A stretch of 9,721 nucleotides of DNA from Rikenellaceae bacterium (GTDB taxonomy: Bacteria > Bacteroidota > Bacteroidia > Bacteroidales > UBA932). A program made the translations under genes and the position numbers. How positions within the stretch are numbered: the stretch's first letter is position 1; every line of letters begins with the position of its first letter. Below the pieces are notes generated by a model. It worked only from the letters and a program-made list of their open reading frames with translations. It did not search any database and was not told the DNA's origin. Location of the stretch: the NCBI GenBank assembly GCA_900769735.1, contig CAAGHY010000141.1, forward strand, positions 1-9,721, written 5' to 3'. Below, in pieces: positions 5,735 through 9,721 of this stretch.

Positions 5735-8254
5735 ATGAAATACATACTTCCAATTCTGGCTGCCATAATCATATGCAGCTGCAGTAACAACCAAACCACA
5801 ACTCTATATGACTCCGGAATCTCACTTGAGCTGGCACAACAGCGTAAAGAGAATATCCACAACCTGGAATATTCATTGAAATTCAATATTCCTCAGGAAA
5901 AGGACAGTGCTGTTTTGGGGGAGATTGGGATTGGTTTTGAAACAGATGGGAAGAAAGAGATAATCATAGACTATCGGGAAGAGAAAAATGTAATTTCTGT
6001 AGAGGCCAATGGTGCCCCAACCACATATATGGTGCAGAATGAGCACATTATAATACCTGCAGAATCCATAAAGGAAGGAGAAAACCTTATAAACATTGCT
6101 TTTGCAGCCGGAAACCAGTCACTGAACAGAAGGGAGGAACTGTTGTATACCCTTCTTGTTCCCGACAGGGCCAGAACTGTTTTCCCTTGCTTTGACCAGC
6201 CCAACCTGAAAGCAACCTTCAAGCTGGCATTGGAAGTACCGGAGCAATGGTGTGCAGTTTCCAATTCTCCTGTAACCAGTGAAACTGCTGAGAACGGCCG
6301 TAAAGAGATTACCTTCTCTCCTACTGAGCCGTTGAGCACCTATCTGTTCTCTTTTGTAGCAGGTATGTTCAAGCAGGAAACATACAATGACGGGAAACAC
6401 ACTTTTACCGCATATCACCGTGAAACCGATCCGCACCGCATTGCCCAGCTGCCAACCATTTTCAATCAGGTTGCAACATCCCTGGAGTGGCTGGAGGAGT
6501 TTACGGGAGTACCCTACCCTTTTGCAAAATATGATTTCATAATCCTTCCGGGATTCCAGTATGGCGGTATGGAACATACCGGCGCAACACTTTACAATGA
6601 TACCAGAATGTTCCTTTCCAAAAATCCTACTCCCGACGAGGAACTTGGCAGAGCTGAGCTGATTGCCCACGAAACTGCCCATATGTGGTTTGGGGATTAT
6701 GTTACAATGGAGTGGTTCAATGATGTTTGGACAAAAGAGGTGTTTGCAAATTATTTTGCCCAGCGTATCACTGAGCCAATGTTTCCTGGAATCAACCACC
6801 GCTTGAACTGGCTGAAGAGCATCACAACCTCCGCACTTGTGGAAGACCGTACCTTGGGAGGTACTTCCATCAGGCAACCGCTTGACAATATGCGCAATGC
6901 CGGACTTGTATACAACAACATCATTTACAACAAGGCTCCGGTTATGCTTGAGAAGCTGGTGGAGCTGATGGGTGAAGAGGCTTTCAGGGAGGGCATTCAC
7001 CAGTATCTGGTAACTTACGGCTATAACAATGCCACTTGGGGTAATCTTATTGAGATACTGGATGAAAAGACAGATAAGGACCTGGCTACCTTCAGCGATG
7101 TGTGGGTGAACAGCAAAGGTATGCCGTGGATAGATTTCTCCATTGAGGGTGATTCTTTGGTGGTAAAACAGAGTGATCCTTACAACAGAGGTTTGTGCTG
7201 GCCCCAGAGTTTCAAGGTGGCTGTGATTGGAAAAGATGCAAAAGAGATGTGTGGAAGAATGAAGGAAATTGAGGTTACTTTGAGCGGGAAGATGGAGGTG
7301 ATTCCACTTGATATGGAGACTGCCTATATTCTCCCTAACTGTGACGGACGGGGATACGGCTATTTCCACTACCCTGCCGCTTCTTTGGAGTGGATTTTGG
7401 AGAACTGGTACAGGATTGGGGATGAAACCTGCCGTCAGGCACAGCTGATGAACTTGTATGAAGCATTCCAGCACGGGGAGATTGATGCTGACACCTGGTT
7501 GAATTCTTTGGTTAAAGGGCTGCCTTATGAGAAAAATGCTTTGGTTGCCTCTACAGTGTGCAGCTATATTGGGGCACCGCTTGTGGAGGCCGGCAACGGT
7601 TCTGTTGAAATTGCCTTAATGGAACTGGCTGAGAAACATTCTTTGAAGTCCTGCCGTCAACAGCTGTTGCGTGCGCTGATTTCTGCCGCATCTGAAGAGA
7701 GTGTATGCAAAAGGCTGTATGATATTTGGGCTGCCGCAAACCACCCTCTGCTGAGCGGGAATGACTATATGACTCTGGCATACGAACTGGCCATTATGCA
7801 CCCTGAAAAACAGCAGGAAATAATAGCAACTCAATTGGAGAGGATTTCCAATCCCGACAGGAAGAAGCAGTTTGAGTTCATTGCCCGTGCAACTGTTCCG
7901 GATGTAGCGGCACAGGAGGAGCTTTTCAACTCTTTATTGCAGGCGGAGAACAGACGCACTGAGCCTTGGGCTTTGAAAACTCTGGGGTACTTGTGCCACA
8001 GGTCACGTGAGGCACAGGCTGTAAAATATATCCGTCCTGCTCTGGATTCATTGCAGTACATCCAGAGGACAAGTGACATTTTCTTCCCTCAGAACTGGAC
8101 CCGCACCTTGCTGGGAAGCCGTTACAGTGAGGAGGCACTTGCCCAGGTGGAGGGATTCCTGAATGAAAATCCTGATTTGCAGCCTCTTTTGAGAAGCAAG
8201 ATTCTTCAGGCAGCCTGGGGATTGCAGAGAAGGGTAAAGAAGGGTGGGCAGTAA
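5735..8254 (+). CDS. M1-family zinc aminopeptidase, predicted lipoprotein
   Basis: Metallo-aminopeptidase that removes N-terminal residues from peptides, predicted to be lipid-anchored in the envelope. Residues 1-15 form a short signal peptide with lipobox I-C-S-C and acylated C16, followed by SNNQ. The M1 catalytic core is complete: substrate-binding GGMEH (277-281), the GAMEN-motif equivalent with His in place of Asn; zinc site HETAH (312-316) with E335 eighteen residues later (HEXXH-X18-E); and Y398 in NIIYNK, the expected transition-state tyrosine. An N-terminal beta-rich domain (about 40-210) precedes the core. From about residue 540 a long helical region follows, like the HEAT-type C-terminal domain of the PepN/ERAP group. 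Total 839 residues, a normal length. It has its own promoter. Likely role is periplasmic or surface peptide breakdown for nutrition; the physiological substrate is unknown. Confidence 0.94.
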   Translation: MKYILPILAAIIICSCSNNQTTTLYDSGISLELAQQRKENIHNLEYSLKFNIPQEKDSAVLGEIGIGFETDGKKEIIIDYREEKNVISVEANGAPTTYMVQNEHIIIPAESIKEGENLINIAFAAGNQSLNRREELLYTLLVPDRARTVFPCFDQPNLKATFKLALEVPEQWCAVSNSPVTSETAENGRKEITFSPTEPLSTYLFSFVAGMFKQETYNDGKHTFTAYHRETDPHRIAQLPTIFNQVATSLEWLEEFTGVPYPFAKYDFIILPGFQYGGMEHTGATLYNDTRMFLSKNPTPDEELGRAELIAHETAHMWFGDYVTMEWFNDVWTKEVFANYFAQRITEPMFPGINHRLNWLKSITTSALVEDRTLGGTSIRQPLDNMRNAGLVYNNIIYNKAPVMLEKLVELMGEEAFREGIHQYLVTYGYNNATWGNLIEILDEKTDKDLATFSDVWVNSKGMPWIDFSIEGDSLVVKQSDPYNRGLCWPQSFKVAVIGKDAKEMCGRMKEIEVTLSGKMEVIPLDMETAYILPNCDGRGYGYFHYPAASLEWILENWYRIGDETCRQAQLMNLYEAFQHGEIDADTWLNSLVKGLPYEKNALVASTVCSYIGAPLVEAGNGSVEIALMELAEKHSLKSCRQQLLRALISAASEESVCKRLYDIWAAANHPLLSGNDYMTLAYELAIMHPEKQQEIIATQLERISNPDRKKQFEFIARATVPDVAAQEELFNSLLQAENRRTEPWALKTLGYLCHRSREAQAVKYIRPALDSLQYIQRTSDIFFPQNWTRTLLGSRYSEEALAQVEGFLNENPDLQPLLRSKILQAAWGLQRRVKKGGQ

Positions 8255-8311
8255 AATTATCGGGAAGATGAAGTGAAAAAATTACTTTTTTGTTAATTCT
8301 TTTGTTATGTA

Positions 8312-8342
8312 TTTCAGATAGGGTATTTTCTGGTTAATTTTG
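8312..8342 (+). promoter_or_regulatory. Promoter for the small exported protein gene
   Basis: TAATTTTG (8335-8342) is an exact TAnnTTTG match, with TTTC at 8312-8315 as a possible -33 element 19 nt upstream. The expected transcription start lies at about 8347-8350, practically at the ATG (8351), so the message would be almost leaderless. The 90-base gap after the aminopeptidase is A/T-rich, including an A6/T6 pair near 8275-8291 that is too weak to call a terminator. Confidence 0.65.
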
Positions 8343-8350
8343 CAGTGCAG

Positions 8351-8740
8351 ATGGGAAATTTACTTAAATATCTGGTAATATCATTGTTTGGTATCCTGTT
8401 GACGGGTACTGACGGGAAGGCGGATTCTACTGTTGTGGAGAACCTGTTTGAGGGGCTGTGCGATGAATGCGTACAATACCAGCATACGGTTTTTGAACCG
8501 GTTACCACTGTTTTTGTAAATGTGAATGAGAACAATTTTTCATCTACAAATACCATAAGGGTTCAGAAGAAGAACAAGAGATCCAGTGGCGGCCACAGAT
8601 ACAATTCTGTATTTGTAAAGCACGGAAAGCATTATTGTTCAGACACATATACAACTCTATTCCAGAAAACTGCAATTCACACCCCATATCTTGCCCATAA
8701 CAGCCATAAGCTGGTTTCGCTGGGCAAGCTTATCATTTAA
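8351..8740 (+). CDS. Small exported protein of unknown function
   Basis: Not recognised. The protein has 129 residues from ATG 8351; a GTG two codons upstream (8345) is possible but less likely. Residues 1-24 look like a Sec signal peptide: basic K6, hydrophobic YLVISLFGILL, then TGTDGKA with a possible cut after A24. The mature part is about 105 residues. It has a CDEC (C37-C40) pair, a third cysteine at C96, a basic low-complexity stretch QKKNKRSSGGHR (72-83), and an aliphatic C-terminal end SLGKLII. The cysteine pair could form a disulfide or bind metal, but nothing proves either. It has its own promoter, and coding-like sequence runs to the stop, so I think it is real. No other gene in the window resembles it. 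I have the impression that short signal-peptide proteins ending in a similar tail occur in Bacteroides relatives, but this is memory and unchecked. Confidence 0.6.
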   Translation: MGNLLKYLVISLFGILLTGTDGKADSTVVENLFEGLCDECVQYQHTVFEPVTTVFVNVNENNFSSTNTIRVQKKNKRSSGGHRYNSVFVKHGKHYCSDTYTTLFQKTAIHTPYLAHNSHKLVSLGKLII

Positions 8741-8752
8741 CGGTTCAGTACA

Positions 8753-8761
8753 TAATTTTTG
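8753..8761 (+). promoter_or_regulatory. Possible weak promoter with a -7-like box
   Basis: TAATTTTTG resembles TAnnTTTG but has one extra base between TA and TTTG. No good -33 element is seen at the normal distance. If active, transcription would start at about 8768, directly in front of or inside the first stem-loop, and would serve the unknown gene and the phosphate cotransporter. Alternatively these genes are read through from the promoter at 8335. Confidence 0.3.
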
Positions 8762-8812
8762 GCTGCATTTTCCAGTTGTGGAAGATGTGGTCCGGTCTGT
8801 TGTACAGACTGG
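8761..8812 (+). promoter_or_regulatory. Two consecutive stem-loops in the gap before the unknown gene
   Basis: First hairpin: CATTTTCCA (8766-8774), loop GTTG, TGGAAGATG (8779-8787), a 9-bp stem with one G-U pair that can be lengthened outward with wobble pairs. Second hairpin: CCGGTCTGT (8792-8800), loop TGT, ACAGACTGG (8804-8812), also 9 bp with one wobble. They are 4 nt apart, and the second ends about 23 nt before the likely translation start. Neither is followed by a T run, so a standard terminator is unlikely. They could be a leader element, an RNA processing or stabilising structure, or (second one) an inverted-repeat protein-binding site. The pairing is seen; function is not. Confidence 0.45.
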
Positions 8813-8836
8813 TAACCTTATGTATATGAACCAAAT

Positions 8837-9142
8837 GATATTATTGAATTACTTTTCAAAAGCGTTTATAAAGAAACGGGAGAGAAAAACATTTATCACA
8901 AAAGGGAGCTATATTTCAGGCGTGAGCTTCTCAACTCCATTTTAAAAGGGGTGGTTTCAGACCCTCATTCCATTGACACCACAGCTGAAGGTTTGGGATG
9001 GACAATAAAACTGAACGTATACTACAGCAAAAGTGCAGACAAAGGGTATATACAGCTGTTTGAATATGTTCCATACAATTATGAGCCCTGCACAGAGATG
9101 CTTGAGTACAGAATTAACCAGATTGACAACTTAATCAAATAA
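8837..9142 (+). CDS. Unknown protein of about 100 residues; start codon disrupted or non-standard
   Basis: Not recognised. The frame is open from 8816 (after a TAA at 8813-8815) to the TAA at 9140-9142. It reads as a convincing soluble protein: DIIELLFKSVYKETG, then a charged helix-like KRELYFRRELLNSILKG, then WTIKLNVYYSK, YIQLFEYVPYNYEP and EMLEYRINQIDNLIK. There is no signal peptide or membrane segment. No ATG, GTG or TTG occurs in this frame before GTG 8951, which would give only 63 residues and discard the well-formed first part. An ATG at 8835-8837 lies just one base out of frame: one extra base there, for example ATGGAT instead of ATGAT, would give MDIIELLF and a 102-residue protein. 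ATT at 8840 or 8843 as a rare start is the alternative. Its stop is 7 nt before the cotransporter ATG, so they are probably cotranscribed. Confidence 0.6.
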   Translation, partial: DIIELLFKSVYKETGEKNIYHKRELYFRRELLNSILKGVVSDPHSIDTTAEGLGWTIKLNVYYSKSADKGYIQLFEYVPYNYEPCTEMLEYRINQIDNLIK

Positions 9143-9149
9143 AATATAT

Positions 9150-9721
9150 ATGGCATTACAACTGTTTACATTACTGGGAGCCCTGGGTATGTTCCTTTTT
9201 GGAATGAATATGATGAGCTCAGGCCTTCAGAAAACCGCCGGAGACAGACTCCGTAATTTACTTTCATCTATGACATCCAGCCCCTTCAAAGGGGTACTTA
9301 CAGGACTTGGAATAACATCTGTAATCCAGTCTTCAAGTGCTACAACCGTAATGGTAGTGAGCTTTGTGAATGCAGGACTGCTCACCCTTACACAGGCCAT
9401 AAGTGTAATTATGGGTGCCAATATTGGTACAACCGTAACTGCTTGGCTTGTTTCCTGGCTGGGGTTCAAGGCTGATATATCCATCCTTGCAGTGCCGCTT
9501 ATGGCGCTTGGATTCATCTTCTCAATTTCCAAGAAAGATCACAGACGAAACATTTCTGAGCTGATTGTAGGGTTTTCACTTCTGTTCCTTGGACTTTCCC
9601 TTATGAAAGAGTCAGTTCCTGATTTGCAGAAAACACCGGAGGTGCTTTCATTTATCCAGGGATGGCAGGGATACGGCTTTGGTTCAGTACTGATCTTCCT
9701 TGTATTTGGTACACTGCTTAC
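9150..9721 (+). CDS. Na/Pi cotransporter family protein, 5' part (cut by window end)
   Basis: Inner-membrane sodium-dependent phosphate transporter of the NptA/PhoU-containing type. The first 190 residues are visible, with no stop before the window edge; full-length bacterial members are about 550-600 residues and usually end in a PhoU-like domain, which would be outside. The Na_Pi_cotrans repeat signature QSSSATT is at residues 60-66, followed by GANIGTT (89-95). Hydrophobic helices are at about 4-22, 48-75, 81-106, 110-127 and 138-152. The ATG at 9150 follows an A/T-rich stretch and is 7 nt after the preceding gene's stop; the next in-frame ATG (residue 14) would remove part of the first helix. 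Family assignment is firm, but whether it imports phosphate or another anion in this organism is inferred from the family. Confidence 0.92.
   Translation, partial: MALQLFTLLGALGMFLFGMNMMSSGLQKTAGDRLRNLLSSMTSSPFKGVLTGLGITSVIQSSSATTVMVVSFVNAGLLTLTQAISVIMGANIGTTVTAWLVSWLGFKADISILAVPLMALGFIFSISKKDHRRNISELIVGFSLLFLGLSLMKESVPDLQKTPEVLSFIQGWQGYGFGSVLIFLVFGTLL

Noticed and set aside
6119..7474. 451-codon open frame on the minus strand
   Set aside because: Lies wholly inside the aminopeptidase gene, antisense to its conserved catalytic motifs. Its translation has no domain-like or membrane pattern; it is a by-product of codon use on the other strand.
8271..8304. Possible terminator after the aminopeptidase
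   Set aside because: Only a pure A/T stem of about six pairs is possible, with no GC-rich stem; I cannot support a terminator here.
8785..8829. Short frame starting MWSGLLYRLV that could be the missing 5' end of the unknown gene
   Set aside because: It falls within the two stem-loops and needs a frameshift near 8812-8827; the ATG at 8835 explains the missing start with a simpler one-base change.
8691..8945. 84-codon plus-strand open frame (MPITAISW...)
   Set aside because: Overlaps the end of the small exported gene and the start of the unknown gene in another frame. Its sequence lacks a coherent fold pattern, while the overlapping frame reads as protein.

Overview
The window looks like chromosomal DNA from a member of the Bacteroidales (Bacteroidota). 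Upstream of several genes I see the TAnnTTTG-type -7 box that is characteristic of this phylum. Start codons are preceded by A/T-rich sequence rather than strong Shine-Dalgarno motifs. The gene families (RNase Y ending in a Bacteroides-like tail, a lipoprotein M1 aminopeptidase, short POTRA-less Omp85-type barrels) fit the same group. No RNA genes, mobile elements or CRISPR arrays were found.

Layout: (1) 1-1002, the 3' two-thirds of RNase Y (rny), cut by the window start. (2) 1003-1218, a 216-base gap holding a promoter. (3) 1219-4887, a tight three-gene plus-strand operon with 3-nt gaps: a BASS-family sodium-coupled transporter, a PlsC-type acyltransferase with membrane helices, and an outer-membrane beta-barrel of the surface-antigen/Omp85 type. 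(4) 4908-4947, a strong intrinsic terminator shared with the convergent minus-strand gene for a YhhQ/QueT-type queuosine-precursor transporter (4950-5615). (5) A divergent promoter region (5616-5734), then an 839-residue lipoprotein M1 zinc aminopeptidase (5735-8254). (6) From its own promoter, a small unrecognised exported protein (8351-8740). (7) A short leader with two consecutive stem-loops (8761-8812). (8) A roughly 100-residue unrecognised protein whose frame is clearly open but has no ordinary start codon in frame (8837-9142). Seven bases after it comes (9) a Na/Pi cotransporter (NptA/PhoU-type) truncated by the window end.

The joint role of the genes is only partly readable. The three-gene operon joins solute uptake, lipid acylation and an outer-membrane barrel, so an envelope or lipid-related role is possible but not shown. 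The aminopeptidase and the YhhQ transporter have housekeeping or nutrient-salvage roles. The last two genes probably form one transcript, linking an unknown small cytosolic-looking protein to phosphate uptake. Most of the window is ordinary core genome. The region 8345-9149 is the least explained part and has the best leads.
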